A program made the position numbers and the translations under genes. The notes under the pieces are model-generated. The model worked only from the letters and a program-made list of their open reading frames with translations. It was not told where the DNA came from and searched no databases. DNA of 64,000 bases from Oscillospiraceae bacterium (GTDB lineage: Bacteria; Bacillota; Clostridia; Oscillospirales; Acutalibacteraceae). This document shows positions 52,189 to 61,731 of this stretch, piece after piece. Position 1 is the stretch's first letter; every line of letters begins with the position of its first letter. The DNA is taken from contig SVPH01000014.1 in the NCBI GenBank assembly GCA_015065965.1, positions 1-64,000 of the forward strand. The letters are read 5' to 3'.

Positions 52189-53445
52189 TCATTTTTCTGA
52201 GGGTAAACCCTCTTTGTCATACATGCAAACTGTTTCGAGCATTATTTCTATGCCGGCAGCGATTGCATCTTCACGGAGCATATCAACATTGTCAAGCCTT
52301 GTATGATAGTAGCGGGGAGGAGTGGGGTCCATTGCGGCAAAACCTGTTGCAGGAATACCTTTTTGAGTGAAAGCGGCAGCATCGCATGCGCCAAGGTAGA
52401 TTGACTCAAATTTAAGATCATACCCACAGTTTTTACCTGCATTCTGAACAAGGTGTTTTGCTCCCCAATGATGCTTAACAGTGCCGCTGAGGTCTCTGTC
52501 ATAAACAGCCATTGTTTCAAGGTCGCGGAAGGTATCAAGACCGATAACGCAGGTATCAACTTCCTTAAGTTCTTTTTCATGGGCTTTTGCATATGCCTTT
52601 GCGCCTCTGAGACCTGCTTCTTCGGAGCCTGAACATATAACAACAAGTTCGGTATTTTCAAATCTTGTATCTGTTTCTTCCATTGCTTTTGCAATTGCCA
52701 TGCCTACATAGCAGCCTGTAAGGTTGTCATTTGCACCGGGAACGGACTTGAACGGATTTTGGAAAAGAAGGAATGCAAGTTGGAAGGGGATGAAGATACA
52801 TCCGATAACAAAGCCGAGAATCATCAGCCAGCGTGGTTCAGCCGCTTCAAGCGCGCCGCCGTTACCTGCACAGATAATGCCGATAACTGCGATTATGCCG
52901 TCTGCAACAAGACCTACAACGGCAGGAATAAGCACAAGTTTCATGCCTACGCCGCCAAGCCAGTAGTTAAGAGTCCATTCAAACTGGCTGTCCGCATGGC
53001 CGACAAGAATTATACGCTTTTTAATATCACCCTTGGGTGCTCTTTTCGCAATAACATTGTGGCTGGGATGAGCCTTGAAAAGAGGGTCGATAAACTGCTT
53101 ATACATAAGGAACTCCAGGATAAGGGGTATTGTTCCGAGTATAACGAGAATAAGTGCGATAACAGGGGATGCGAAAGCATATGTAAAAACACTGGCAATT
53201 GCACAGGCAACCGTAAATGGGATGAATCCCATGAATGCCTGACGGTGAACCTTAAAATCTTCAATCGTTACTTCATCGCAAGATTTCTGAAGTTCTTTTG
53301 CCATAAGTTGCTGTGCTTTGAGTTCCTCCGGTGAACCGGGCTTACGCGGACCGATTTCATTGCATATTCTTGTAATACCTTTAACGGCAAAACGAGAAAG
53401 TTTTTTAATGTCGAAATTATTGCTGTATTCGAGTGCGGTTTTCAT
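52189..53445 (-). CDS. Membrane-anchored M28 family peptidase
   Basis: A 418-residue metallopeptidase. M28 zinc-ligand stretches appear as VGHADSQFEW, PGANDNLTG, CSGSEEAGLRG and GLDTF, with a late YYHTRLDNVD that gives the last histidine. Three to four hydrophobic segments between about 75-120 and 175-240 insert into the peptidase fold, so it is membrane-bound. It probably removes N-terminal residues from peptides. The ATG at 53445 follows GGAGG; an earlier start lacks a site. Confidence 0.9.
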   Translation of the reverse strand: MKTALEYSNNFDIKKLSRFAVKGITRICNEIGPRKPGSPEELKAQQLMAKELQKSCDEVTIEDFKVHRQAFMGFIPFTVACAIASVFTYAFASPVIALILVILGTIPLILEFLMYKQFIDPLFKAHPSHNVIAKRAPKGDIKKRIILVGHADSQFEWTLNYWLGGVGMKLVLIPAVVGLVADGIIAVIGIICAGNGGALEAAEPRWLMILGFVIGCIFIPFQLAFLLFQNPFKSVPGANDNLTGCYVGMAIAKAMEETDTRFENTELVVICSGSEEAGLRGAKAYAKAHEKELKEVDTCVIGLDTFRDLETMAVYDRDLSGTVKHHWGAKHLVQNAGKNCGYDLKFESIYLGACDAAAFTQKGIPATGFAAMDPTPPRYYHTRLDNVDMLREDAIAAGIEIMLETVCMYDKEGLPSEK

Positions 53446-53545
53446 ATGATGCCTCCGATTTAAAAATATGAACAAATTTTAACATATTCTATACAAAAAA
53501 TCAACACACTATTGTTAATTTTTGATGAATTAGACCGTGATTTAC

Positions 53546-53574
53546 TTGACAAAGAAATATATTCGTGATAGATT
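53546..53574 (+). promoter_or_regulatory. Promoter placing the DUF2752 start at the ATG
   Basis: TTGACA at 53546-53551 and TAGATT at 53569-53574 are 17 bp apart. The transcription start would fall at or within a base or two of the ATG at 53581. Confidence 0.6.
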
Positions 53575-53580
53575 CTCATT

Positions 53581-53994
53581 ATGAAACATTTTGTTTGTGC
53601 CAAAAACAAAGTTAAACATTATATCCCACTTATATTGCTTTTGTGTGCAGTTGCGGCATTTTATCTTACCTTTGGCTGTCCTTTGAGATGGCTGTTCGGC
53701 ATTTGCTGCCCGTCATGCGGGATGAGCAGGGCGGTTGAAGCATTGCTGAGGTTTGATTTTTTGCTTGCATTTCAGATGCATCCGCTGGTGTTTATTCTGC
53801 CTTTTGCGGTAATTATCTATATGTTTCGCAAAAAACTGCCCCGAAAAGTGATAGTGTTTTTGAGTATCGCGGCGCTGATACTAATGCTTGCAGTGTATTT
53901 TTACAGGCTTGCAAACGGCAGCGATATTGTTTATGCGGATTTTGAAAGAGGCGTGTTATACAAGATGTTGCAGAATTTTACAGTGGAGGGTTAA
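53581..53994 (+). CDS. DUF2752 membrane protein
   Basis: A 137-residue protein with three to four membrane segments and the DUF2752 signature CPLRWLFGICCPSCGMSRA, whose cysteines may bind metal. Function unknown. No ribosome binding site precedes the ATG, and the promoter sits so close that the mRNA would be leaderless. The next gene begins five bases after its stop. Confidence 0.85.
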   Translation: MKHFVCAKNKVKHYIPLILLLCAVAAFYLTFGCPLRWLFGICCPSCGMSRAVEALLRFDFLLAFQMHPLVFILPFAVIIYMFRKKLPRKVIVFLSIAALILMLAVYFYRLANGSDIVYADFERGVLYKMLQNFTVEG

Positions 53995-53998
53995 TGTT

Positions 53999-54406
53999 AT
54001 GTCAACTCAAAAGATTTTTCAAATTAATCCCGGTGCGGACCTTTCGGCAATAGTAGATTTTGCAGCCAAGAGTCTTTCGGGTCAGGGATATGAAGTTCAG
54101 GTTCAGGTTATGAGTTCTACAAGCGCAACAATGGTTGTAAAAAAAGACCGTGAAGGTTTTAAAAATATTATCGGTCTCGGCCTTGAGTGCAGAGTTATTT
54201 TCAGCGTTCTTAACGGCAGCCAACTCACTGTTAATATTGACAGCGAGTGGATGAACAAGGTTTTGGCAATAGTAATAGGCTGGTTTTTCTGCATGATTCC
54301 GTTTATTACGGGTATTGTAGGCGGTGTCGGTCAGTTTGGCTTACCTGAAAAGATTTCAAGCGCTGTCGTTATGTCGATTTCGCAGTCCGATAACCCTATG
54401 GTATAA
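53999..54406 (+). CDS. Unknown protein with C-terminal membrane segment
   Basis: A 135-residue protein. The N-terminal 85 residues are soluble (alpha-beta) and are followed by a hydrophobic region (VLAIVIGWFFCMIPFITGI) and a short tail. The ATG at 53999 follows GGAGGG. It is cotranscribed with DUF2752. I do not recognise a family. It could be a membrane-associated sensor or assembly protein. Confidence 0.7.
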   Translation: MSTQKIFQINPGADLSAIVDFAAKSLSGQGYEVQVQVMSSTSATMVVKKDREGFKNIIGLGLECRVIFSVLNGSQLTVNIDSEWMNKVLAIVIGWFFCMIPFITGIVGGVGQFGLPEKISSAVVMSISQSDNPMV

Positions 54407-54426
54407 TTTAATTATGGAAAACAAGA

Positions 54427-54460
54427 AACCCATCGGAATTGCTCCGATGGGTTGATTTTT
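54427..54460. terminator. Bidirectional terminator after the DUF2752 unit
   Basis: An 11-bp perfect stem (AACCCATCGGA with TCCGATGGGTT) with a five-base loop, then GATTTTTA. Confidence 0.85.
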
Positions 54461-54464
54461 ATGC

Positions 54465-55136
54465 TTACAGGCTGTATACACCCGAACTCATAACCACATA
54501 TTCAACATCTTTAACCCTGAAATATTTGAAAACAGGCTCGTTGAAAATACAGTAATCGTTAACATTGTAGTCAGTCAGCCCAAGTGTTCTGATTTTATAG
54601 GAATATGCATTGCAAATGAACAGTTTATCATCATATATTGCAAGGTCAATCGGATGGCAGAACGCTTTTTCTTTTGGGCTGCCTATACGGAATTCGATGC
54701 GGTTATATTTGACAGAATAATTTATTATTGCATTTGCTTCCGGAACAACAAACCATAAATCCGCACCGTTTGCGGCAGGTGAGCGTGCGGCACAGTCGAG
54801 ATACTCAACTTTCTTTTCAGAAACAACTTCGCCCATATTGCCGAGAACTTTGAGCGTTCCGTCAGGATAGCAAACCGCTTTTGTGCTGGCAGTAATGTTA
54901 ACAACGTCACAGGTAACAAAGTCCCTGAGCGTTCTTGCTGTATCGGCACCGTTTTCTCCGAATTTCGCATTTATGTAAGACAGAACGGGAACTTTTTCAA
55001 ATATATCAATTTCCTGATTATAGTTGTAAAATGCAACTGCCTCTTTGCCGTTAGGCAGAGTTTCTCTGCAGGCATAAACAAAACCACGTTCAACGGGGAT
55101 AATATCAAGCAGGTCGGCATTGAATAGTTTTTGCAC
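54465..55136 (-). CDS. Unknown protein, possible beta-propeller-like
   Basis: A 223-residue protein with alternating short beta-type stretches (GFVYACRETLP, KAVCYPDGTLKVLG, ADLWFVVPEANAIINY, DDKLFICNAYSYKIRTLG), suggestive of a small beta-propeller or fragment. No family recognised and no signal peptide. The GTG at 55136 is used because GCGGAGG precedes it by nine bases; an earlier start runs into the 6S RNA. It lies directly downstream of the 6S RNA gene. Confidence 0.65.
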   Translation of the reverse strand: MQKLFNADLLDIIPVERGFVYACRETLPNGKEAVAFYNYNQEIDIFEKVPVLSYINAKFGENGADTARTLRDFVTCDVVNITASTKAVCYPDGTLKVLGNMGEVVSEKKVEYLDCAARSPAANGADLWFVVPEANAIINYSVKYNRIEFRIGSPKEKAFCHPIDLAIYDDKLFICNAYSYKIRTLGLTDYNVNDYCIFNEPVFKYFRVKDVEYVVMSSGVYSL

Positions 55137-55152
55137 TTCCGGTTTCCTCCGC

Positions 55153-55358
55153 AAAAATAACCCCGCCAAGCCGTATGCAGCCGATTGTAACCTGCTCGCT
55201 AAGCAGGTGGGTGCCGCCCGATGCTTTCACGCTCCCTTCGTCCAATCAGGCACAAGACCTGACCGGGAGGTCTGCAATCCGTCACCGGAGCAAAGGCTCC
55301 CTTATAGTGTGTGTTGGGTTACATATAGGCTGCAAGCATATCGCACAAGGCAGGGTTT
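55153..55358 (-). ncRNA. ssrS: 6S RNA (probable)
   Basis: On the minus strand about 206 nt fold as a long rod. The ends pair AACCCTGCC with GGCGGGGTT, then GCAGCC with GGCTGC and GTAACC with GGTTAC. A central open region is bounded by AGGGAGC and GAAGGGAGC, and a hairpin ACCTGCT with AGCAGGT lies near the 3' side, ahead of TTATTTTT. This is the 6S pattern, a sigma-A RNA polymerase regulator, and several stretches (GGTGACGGATTGCAGACC, GGGCGGCACCCACC) are as I remember in Clostridia 6S RNAs. It has no coding frame. Exact ends are inferred. Confidence 0.75.
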
Positions 55359-55385
55359 CAGACTAAAATTTATTTTGAGATATTT

Positions 55386-55688
55386 TTATTCGGCTTCTTC
55401 AAAATCAAACATTTCGGCAAGTCTTTCTTCAAATGCCATGCCGACTTCGTTGAATTCCGCATCGTCTTCGATGGGGCAAAGATAGGTTTCGCCGTTTTCT
55501 TCTTCAACTTTGAGAATGATGAGTTCATTGTCCTCATCGGTTATTTTATCGGGTGTTTCGGGCAGAGGAAGCAGAGCAACATATCTGCCGCTGTCTGTTT
55601 CAATTCTGTCGAGTTCCTCAAAAATATGTTCTTTACCTTCTTCATCAATTATGCTGACGATATCGGGTGTGTATTCTTCATTGCTCAT
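55386..55688 (-). CDS. DUF1292 domain protein (YrzB-like)
   Basis: A 100-residue, very acidic protein with the DUF1292 pattern (DIVSIIDEEGKEHIFEELD, YVALLPL, LIILKVEEENGE). Function unknown; B. subtilis YrzB belongs here. The ATG follows AGAGGAAGG. The 6S RNA gene begins 28 bases after its stop, so a shared transcript is possible. Confidence 0.93.
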   Translation of the reverse strand: MSNEEYTPDIVSIIDEEGKEHIFEELDRIETDSGRYVALLPLPETPDKITDEDNELIILKVEEENGETYLCPIEDDAEFNEVGMAFEERLAEMFDFEEAE

Positions 55689-55809
55689 GGGGATTTTACC
55701 TTCCTCTCTTGGTGTAATTATATTTTAACCGCAATCGCGGATTTAGTCAATAGAAAATAATGATAAGTGAAAAATATCCAAAAGTTTTTAACTTTTTCAT
55801 AAAAAACTA

Positions 55810-55838
55810 TTGACAAACGCTAAAAAGCGTGCTATATT
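55810..55838 (+). promoter_or_regulatory. Consensus promoter of the structured RNA
   Basis: TTGACA at 55810-55815 and TATATT at 55833-55838 are 17 bp apart. The spacer holds the palindrome ACGCTaaaaAGCGT. Confidence 0.8.
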
Positions 55839-55844
55839 ATAGTC

Positions 55845-56250
55845 GAGGAAAGGAACAAGGGTAAATAAAAACACCTTAAGAACTTTCAAGCAGTAAAAAC
55901 TTGATTAATCCAAAAGGTGATAAATCTCAAAAAGATTTTATTCATAATTCCCTTGCAATCCTCTTGACCATATATCATAAGCCACAGGTCAAAAAAACAA
56001 TTTGATAATTACGGAAAGGCGGCGATACCCGATGTACCTTGAAGCGCATCAGTTCGCAGCCGCAGAAATCAACCACAGATAATAAAGCGGAATTTAAAGG
56101 TGAAATCAGATTAATATTTCAATCTGCAAAGAGCCTGTTAAACCGCAATTCAAACAAATTGATTGTTTATTAGGTTGACAGGCGGCTGCGAGCAGAAAGA
56201 AAATTGAATATGAAATAGTAAGGGAACCATGCAAAAAGCATGGTTCTTTT
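55845..56250 (+). ncRNA. Large structured RNA of unknown family
   Basis: About 400 nt without a convincing coding frame, bounded by a consensus promoter and an intrinsic terminator. Possible stems: CACCTT (55872-55877) with AAGGTG (55914-55919) enclosing TCAAG/CTTGA; AAATCT (55922-55927) with AGATTT (55933-55938); TTGACC (55965-55970) with GGTCAA (55987-55992). A perfect 10-bp long-range stem TCGCAGCCGC (56054-56063) with GCGGCTGCGA (56182-56191) closes a multibranch domain. Inside lie CAGATT/AATCTG, CCTGTTAAACC (56134-56144) with GGTTGACAGG (56173-56182), and AAACAA/TTGTTT. It lacks the signatures I know for RNase P, tmRNA, SRP, 6S and T-box RNAs. recJ starts 110 bases past its end. Confidence 0.7.
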
Positions 56251-56251
56251 T
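56224..56251 (+). terminator. Terminator of the structured RNA
   Basis: GAACCATGC with GCATGGTTC, a five-A loop, followed by TTTTTG. Confidence 0.9.
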
Positions 56252-56359
56252 GTTTTTGCAGTCATTTGACTATGACATTATTAATAAATATATTTATTTT
56301 TCTTGAAATATTTATCTATAGGTGTTATACTTATAGGATATTGAAAGGAATGATTATTT

Positions 56360-58396
56360 TTGAGACGCAAGAAGTGGGTAGTAACAAAAGGTAATAAGGA
56401 CCTTGCAGCGCAGATTGCTCAGGAACTCAGCGTTGATCCTTTTGCTGCTTTGCTTGCTACTTCAAGAGGCTTTGACAATATAGACGAAATAGGCGATTTT
56501 TTTGACCCCGATGCACCGCTGCAACTTTCACCGCTGTCAATTGCGGATATGGGCAAAGCGGCGGAGAGAATCAACAGAGCAATAGATGAATTTGAGTTTA
56601 TCTGCGTTTTCGGTGATTATGATGCTGACGGTGTAACTGCAACCGCTCTTCTTTATTCATATCTTGAAACAAGGGGAGCAAACGTTATCCGCTATATTCC
56701 CGACAGACTTACCGAAGGCTACGGTCTTAATATCAGTGCGGTTGAAAAGTTGGCTGATATGGGTGTTAAACTCATTATAACCGTTGATAACGGTGTTTCC
56801 GCAATTGATGAGGCAATCCGTGCAAAAGAACTCGGTATCGACCTTGTTGTAACCGATCATCATAAAGTCGGAGAAGTTTTGCCTGATGCAGTTGCGGTTG
56901 TTGACCCTCATCGCAGCGATTGCCCAAGCAGTTTCAAAGAGATGTCAGGCGTAGGCGTGGCATTCAAACTTGTTTGTGCTCTTGAAGGTGATGACGGGGA
57001 TATTCTTATTGAAGAATACGGCGATCTTGTCGCACTCGGAACCATTGGCGATGTTGTTACTCTTACGGGGGAAAACAGGGTTATGGTTCGCAGAGGGCTC
57101 AGGCTTATAAATGAAAATCCCAGACCCGGTATAAATGCTCTTATGGAGATTGCAGGGGTAAGCGAAAAGTTCTTCTCTGCTTCAACAGCCGCCTTTACCG
57201 TCTGCCCGAGAATCAATGCGGCAGGCAGAATGGGTTCTGCTCATAAGGCACTTGATTTGCTGCTTTGTGAAGACGAAGAACTTGCAGAGCAACTTGCAGA
57301 AGAGATAAATCAGATGAATATTCAGCGCCAGCAGACTGAAACTTCGATTTTTGCGCAGGTGCAGTCAATGCTTTCTGCAGGTTCGGATATGCTCAATGAC
57401 AGAATAATCGTTGTTGATGGCGAAGGCTGGCATCAGGGCGTTATCGGTATTGTTGCGGCAAGAATAACTGAGAGATACGGCAGACCTTGTGTTGTTATTT
57501 CGCGTGACGGTGAAACTGCACGCGGTTCGTGCCGAAGCATAGAAGGGTTCTCTATATATGATGCCATTGAGGCAGTTTCGGATTGCGTTGACCATTTCGG
57601 CGGACATACTCTTGCTGCAGGTCTCGGTCTTGATTCATCACGCATTGAAGAGTTCCGCAGAAGGATTAATGAATATGCGGCAGATAAAGAAATGCCGTTT
57701 GCTCTCCAGAAGGTTGACTGCCGTTTGCTGCCAAGTTCAATAAGTCTCAATATTCTCTCTGCAATCGGTATGCTTGAACCTTTCGGCTCGGGGAATCCGC
57801 AGCCGTGTTTCGGACTTTTCGGTGTAAGAATAGATGAAATTGCCGGCGTTTCCGACGGAAAACATATCCGTATGGTTATATCGAAGAACGGCGCAAGAAC
57901 GGGCGTTGTGTATTTCGGTATGGCGGAGAGAAGATTCCCTTATGAAAAGGGCGATGTTGTTGACCTTGCCGTTAACCTTGACAGAAATGTTTATAACGGA
58001 GAAACAAGAGTTTCCGTTATTGTAAGAGGAATCAGACCTTCACTTACGGAAGAGGAAAAAGTGCTTTCCGCAATCAGTCTTTATGAGAAATTCTCAAGGC
58101 ATGAAAAACTGACAGCCGACGAAGCAACCTGTATTTTGCCTGACAGACAACTTCAGGTTGATGTTTTCAAGAGCATCAAGGCAAAACCGCTCAGGGACAG
58201 ATGTTATGAATCGCTCTGCATCAGATTGGGCGATAACGGTTCAAGTCTTGCTAAAATAAATGTAATTGTTGATATTATGCTTGAAATGGGCATTCTTGAG
58301 GCGGATATTGAGGATGTAATCCGCGTTCCGGATAATCCGCCTAAAGTAAATCTCGAAGATTCGGAGATAATGAAAAGGATCAGAAGTTTTCTTTGA
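56360..58396 (+). CDS. recJ: Single-stranded DNA 5'-3' exonuclease RecJ
   Basis: A 678-residue RecJ. DHH-type motifs are FGDYDADGVTAT (about 79-90), VTVDNG-like ITVDNG, TDHHKVGE with D166-H167-H168, and the DHHA1 motif FGGHTLAAGLG near 410-420. It degrades single-stranded DNA in recombination and mismatch repair. It starts at TTG with AAAGGA eleven bases upstream. It heads the recJ-rel-dtd-MBL-hemZ run. Many Firmicutes have apt between recJ and rel; it is absent here. Confidence 0.96.
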   Translation: MRRKKWVVTKGNKDLAAQIAQELSVDPFAALLATSRGFDNIDEIGDFFDPDAPLQLSPLSIADMGKAAERINRAIDEFEFICVFGDYDADGVTATALLYSYLETRGANVIRYIPDRLTEGYGLNISAVEKLADMGVKLIITVDNGVSAIDEAIRAKELGIDLVVTDHHKVGEVLPDAVAVVDPHRSDCPSSFKEMSGVGVAFKLVCALEGDDGDILIEEYGDLVALGTIGDVVTLTGENRVMVRRGLRLINENPRPGINALMEIAGVSEKFFSASTAAFTVCPRINAAGRMGSAHKALDLLLCEDEELAEQLAEEINQMNIQRQQTETSIFAQVQSMLSAGSDMLNDRIIVVDGEGWHQGVIGIVAARITERYGRPCVVISRDGETARGSCRSIEGFSIYDAIEAVSDCVDHFGGHTLAAGLGLDSSRIEEFRRRINEYAADKEMPFALQKVDCRLLPSSISLNILSAIGMLEPFGSGNPQPCFGLFGVRIDEIAGVSDGKHIRMVISKNGARTGVVYFGMAERRFPYEKGDVVDLAVNLDRNVYNGETRVSVIVRGIRPSLTEEEKVLSAISLYEKFSRHEKLTADEATCILPDRQLQVDVFKSIKAKPLRDRCYESLCIRLGDNGSSLAKINVIVDIMLEMGILEADIEDVIRVPDNPPKVNLEDSEIMKRIRSFL

Positions 58397-58415
58397 TTGA
58401 GCGAGGGGATACCAC

Positions 58416-60626
58416 ATGAAAGATTTCAAAAAGAAAAGCGTCTGCACAGGTTCATCGCCTGAGGAGTGCATGGAAATTCTTATCGGGCTTATCGGCGATA
58501 ACTGTACTGAAAGCGAATTGAATGATATAAAGAAGGCATACCAAATTGCGCGCGATGCCCATGAGGGTCAGGTGCGTCTTTCTGGCGAGCCATATATCAT
58601 GCATCCGCTCAGCGTTGCTGTTATTCTTGCAAGCCTCGGTATGGATGAAGCATCAATAATTGCGGCGATTCTGCACGATACGGTTGAGGATACATCGCTT
58701 ACTCACGATGAAGTCAAAAAAGAATTCGGCGAAACTATTGCCGATCTTGTTGACGGAGTCACAAAAATCGGTAAAGTTCCCCTTCAGACAAAGGAAGAGC
58801 AGCAGGCGGAGAATATCCGCAAAATGCTTATTGCCATGTCAAGGGATATCAGAGTTATAATTATTAAACTTGCCGACAGACTTCATAACATGAGAACTCT
58901 TATGTTTAAACCCGAGCAAAGACGCAGAGAGATTGCCCGCGAAACGAGCGAGATTTATGCACCTATTGCTCACAGACTCGGTATCCGTGCCATCAAAGAA
59001 GAACTTGAAGATCTTTCAATCAGTTATCTTGACCCTGTTGCATACCATGAAATTGAGGATTCGCTTGAAAAGCAGAGCAAATCGAGAAACGAGTTCCTTG
59101 CAGATATCAAAGATAGAATAAAAACAAGAATGGAAACGGTTGTTTCGGGCGCACATGTAAGCGGACGAATCAAATCTGTTCACGGCATATACAGAAAAAT
59201 GTATATGCAGAATAAGAATTTTGACCAGATTTATGATATATACGCAGTCAGAATAATTGTTGATACGGTTATTGACTGTTATAACTGCCTCGGTGTTATT
59301 CATGATATGTTTAAGCCGATTCCCGGCAGATTTAAAGACTATATTTCAACTCCCAAACCCAATATGTATCAGTCGCTTCACACAACCGTTCTGGGCAAAG
59401 AAGGCATTCCCTTTGAGGTTCAGATAAGGACATGGGAAATGCACCATACTGCCGAATACGGTATCGCGGCGCACTGGAAATATAAACTCGGCATCAACGG
59501 CACTGCAAAGTTTGAAGAACGCCTTACATGGATAAGGCAACTTCTTGAAAGCCAGAGCGATACAGAGGATGTTGAAGATATAGTTTCAACTATCAAAACC
59601 GACCTTGTGCCTGAAGAAGTTTTCGTATTTACACCAAAGGGCGATGTTTTCAGCCTTCCTTCAAGTGCAACTGTTGTTGACTTTGCTTATGCCATTCACT
59701 CTGCGGTAGGCAATAAGATGGTTGGTGCAAAGGTTGACGGCAGAATTGTTCCGCTCGATTATAATGTTAAAACGGGTGAAATCGTTGAGATTATGACATC
59801 TTCTCAGCAGGGCAAAGGGCCGAGCAGAGATTGGCTCAATATCGTAAAAACCAGCCAGGCGAGAAGCAAAATCAGGCAGTGGTTCAAAAAAGAGCGCAGA
59901 GAAGAGAATATTATTGAGGGTAAGGCACAGGTCGAGCGTGAATTCAAACGCAATTTCATTCGCCTTAGTGAAAGCGAGTTCAATGAGTTCATACTCAAAA
60001 TTGCCGAAAGACAGCGTTGCAAAGATGCGGACGAATTTTATGCGGCAATCGGCTATGGCGGAATTTCGCTTATGCGCCTTATGCCGAGAATTAAAGATGA
60101 CTATGCAAAACTCAACAAGGTTGAACAGCCTGTAATTGCAGTTACTCCGCAGAAAAGGCGCACCAAGAGCAAAGAAGGCGTTGTTGTTGAAGGTATTGAT
60201 AACTGCCTTATCAAGTTCTCGCGTTGCTGTAACCCTCTGCCCGGTGATGAAATAATCGGTTTTATTACAAGAGGTCACGGTGTTTCGATTCATACAAGAA
60301 AATGCACAAATGTGCCCGAAGATATCAGCAAAGCAGGCGAGCCTGACAGATGGATTACCGCATATTGGGATAATAACGTGCGTGAGGATTTCAAATGTAC
60401 TCTTCAACTTTTCTGCCTTAACAGAATCGGTTTGCTTGCAGATGTTTCAAGTCTGCTTGCAAATATGAGAATCATGATTAACGATATCAGCACCCGTAAT
60501 ACCAAAGACGGAAGAGCCATTATTATGGTTACCGTTTCAGTTAACGGAGTTGAGCATCTCAATTCATTGGTTTCAAAAATTGACAAAATTGACGGTGTCC
60601 TCTCAATCGAAAGGTCTGGTATATAA
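58416..60626 (+). CDS. relA: Bifunctional (p)ppGpp synthetase/hydrolase Rel
   Basis: A 736-residue Rel protein. The hydrolase domain (about 40-200) has [10 protein letters not shown] and RLHNMRTL. The synthetase domain (about 230-350) has [24 protein letters not shown] domain (about 395-455) and a C-terminal ACT domain (about 660-736) complete the standard layout. Both activities look intact, so it makes and removes (p)ppGpp in starvation. It starts 19 bases after recJ. Confidence 0.97.
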   Translation: MKDFKKKSVCTGSSPEECMEILIGLIGDNCTESELNDIKKAYQIARDAHEGQVRLSGEPYIMHPLSVAVILASLGMDEASIIAAILHDTVEDTSLTHDEVKKEFGETIADLVDGVTKIGKVPLQTKEEQQAENIRKMLIAMSRDIRVIIIKLADRLHNMRTLMFKPEQRRREIARETSEIYAPIAHRLGIRAIKEELEDLSISYLDPVAYHEIEDSLEKQSKSRNEFLADIKDRIKTRMETVVSGAHVSGRIKSVHGIYRKMYMQNKNFDQIYDIYAVRIIVDTVIDCYNCLGVIHDMFKPIPGRFKDYISTPKPNMYQSLHTTVLGKEGIPFEVQIRTWEMHHTAEYGIAAHWKYKLGINGTAKFEERLTWIRQLLESQSDTEDVEDIVSTIKTDLVPEEVFVFTPKGDVFSLPSSATVVDFAYAIHSAVGNKMVGAKVDGRIVPLDYNVKTGEIVEIMTSSQQGKGPSRDWLNIVKTSQARSKIRQWFKKERREENIIEGKAQVEREFKRNFIRLSESEFNEFILKIAERQRCKDADEFYAAIGYGGISLMRLMPRIKDDYAKLNKVEQPVIAVTPQKRRTKSKEGVVVEGIDNCLIKFSRCCNPLPGDEIIGFITRGHGVSIHTRKCTNVPEDISKAGEPDRWITAYWDNNVREDFKCTLQLFCLNRIGLLADVSSLLANMRIMINDISTRNTKDGRAIIMVTVSVNGVEHLNSLVSKIDKIDGVLSIERSGI

Positions 60627-60628
60627 TT

Positions 60629-61087
60629 ATGAGAGCAGTTATTCAGCGTGTTAACAAATCATCCGTCAGCGTTGACGGCGAAATAAAAGGCAGCGTCGGC
60701 AAGGGTTTTAACATCCTTCTCGGCGTTATGGAAGGCGATACCGAGGCGCAGGCAGAGTTGCTTGCCGCAAAAGTTGCCAAACTCCGTGTTTTTGAGGATG
60801 AAAACGGAAAAATGAACAGAAGCGCAACCGATATAAACGGCGAAATTCTTGTTATTTCTCAATTCACTCTCTGCGCGGATATCAGAAAAGGCAACCGTCC
60901 GTCTTTCACCGATTCCGCTCCGCCTGACGAAGCAAACAGACTTTATGAATATTTCTGCTCAAAACTTCTTGAAAACGGCATTTCAAAAGTCGAAACGGGA
61001 GTTTTTGCAGCAGATATGAAAGTGGAAATTGAAAATGACGGCCCCGTAACTATTGTTATGGATACAGATATATGGGATAAGAGGTAA
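60629..61087 (+). CDS. dtd: D-aminoacyl-tRNA deacylase
   Basis: A 152-residue DTD, of the standard length. It begins [17 protein letters not shown], has the catalytic-site motif SQFTLCAD, and a near-C-terminal NDGPVTI, where most members have the NxGPVT motif. It removes D-amino acids and glycine from mischarged tRNA. It starts two bases after the rel stop. Confidence 0.97.
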   Translation: MRAVIQRVNKSSVSVDGEIKGSVGKGFNILLGVMEGDTEAQAELLAAKVAKLRVFEDENGKMNRSATDINGEILVISQFTLCADIRKGNRPSFTDSAPPDEANRLYEYFCSKLLENGISKVETGVFAADMKVEIENDGPVTIVMDTDIWDKR

Positions 61088-61089
61088 AA

Positions 61090-61731
61090 ATGAAAATAAC
61101 TCAGATACAACTTGAACATGAGATTTTTGCAAATTGCTATCTTCTTGAAGATGAAAAATCGGGCGAAGCAGCAATTGTTGACCCCGGTTGGTACGGCGAT
61201 GCAATAAAGTCGGTTCTTGACAATAAAAATATTAATCTCAAATATGTTTTACTTACACACGGTCATTTTGACCATATTCTTGGTGTTTACGGTTTGCAGC
61301 ATGAAGAGGGAGCAAAGGTGGTTATTCACAAGAAGGATGCAGAGCATCTGCTTGACCCCAAAAAGAGCCTTTGTGAGGGTAATTTCCCCGAGCCTCAATA
61401 CCCCGTAAATGCCGATATAACCGTTAAAGATGGCGATGTCATCAAACTCGGCGATGAAGAAATAAAGGTTATGTCAACACCGGGTCACACGCACGGCAGT
61501 GTCTGCTATGTTCTTGAAAAAGACAGAGTTATTCTCAGCGGAGATACGCTTTTTTGCATGACTGCAGGCAGAACGGACTTTTTTGACGGCAGTGATGAGG
61601 AGATGATTTCTTCTCTCAAGCGTCTTATTGCTCTTGACGGTGATTACACCGTGCTGCCCGGTCATAACAGAGAAACAACTCTTGAGAGTGAAAGAAAACG
61701 TAATTGGTACATCAGAAGGATGGTAAAATAA
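61090..61731 (+). CDS. MBL fold metallo-hydrolase (glyoxalase II-like)
   Basis: A 213-residue metallo-beta-lactamase-fold hydrolase with the metal motif H57-x-H59-x-D61-H62 (THGHFDH), TPGHTHGSVCY, SGDTLF and LPGHNRETT near the C-terminus. It resembles the YcbL/glyoxalase II-type group, but its substrate is not proven. It starts two bases after dtd and abuts hemZ, so it is in the same operon. Confidence 0.94.
   Translation: MKITQIQLEHEIFANCYLLEDEKSGEAAIVDPGWYGDAIKSVLDNKNINLKYVLLTHGHFDHILGVYGLQHEEGAKVVIHKKDAEHLLDPKKSLCEGNFPEPQYPVNADITVKDGDVIKLGDEEIKVMSTPGHTHGSVCYVLEKDRVILSGDTLFCMTAGRTDFFDGSDEEMISSLKRLIALDGDYTVLPGHNRETTLESERKRNWYIRRMVK

Noticed and set aside
55845-56250. RNase P RNA, tmRNA, SRP RNA or T-box leader
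   Set aside because: The hallmark conserved segments (for example the RNase P GAGGAAAGTCC/ACAGAAA cores, the tmRNA acceptor ends, the T-box AGGGTGGNACCGCG) are absent. The start GAGGAAAGG is a chance likeness to RNase P.
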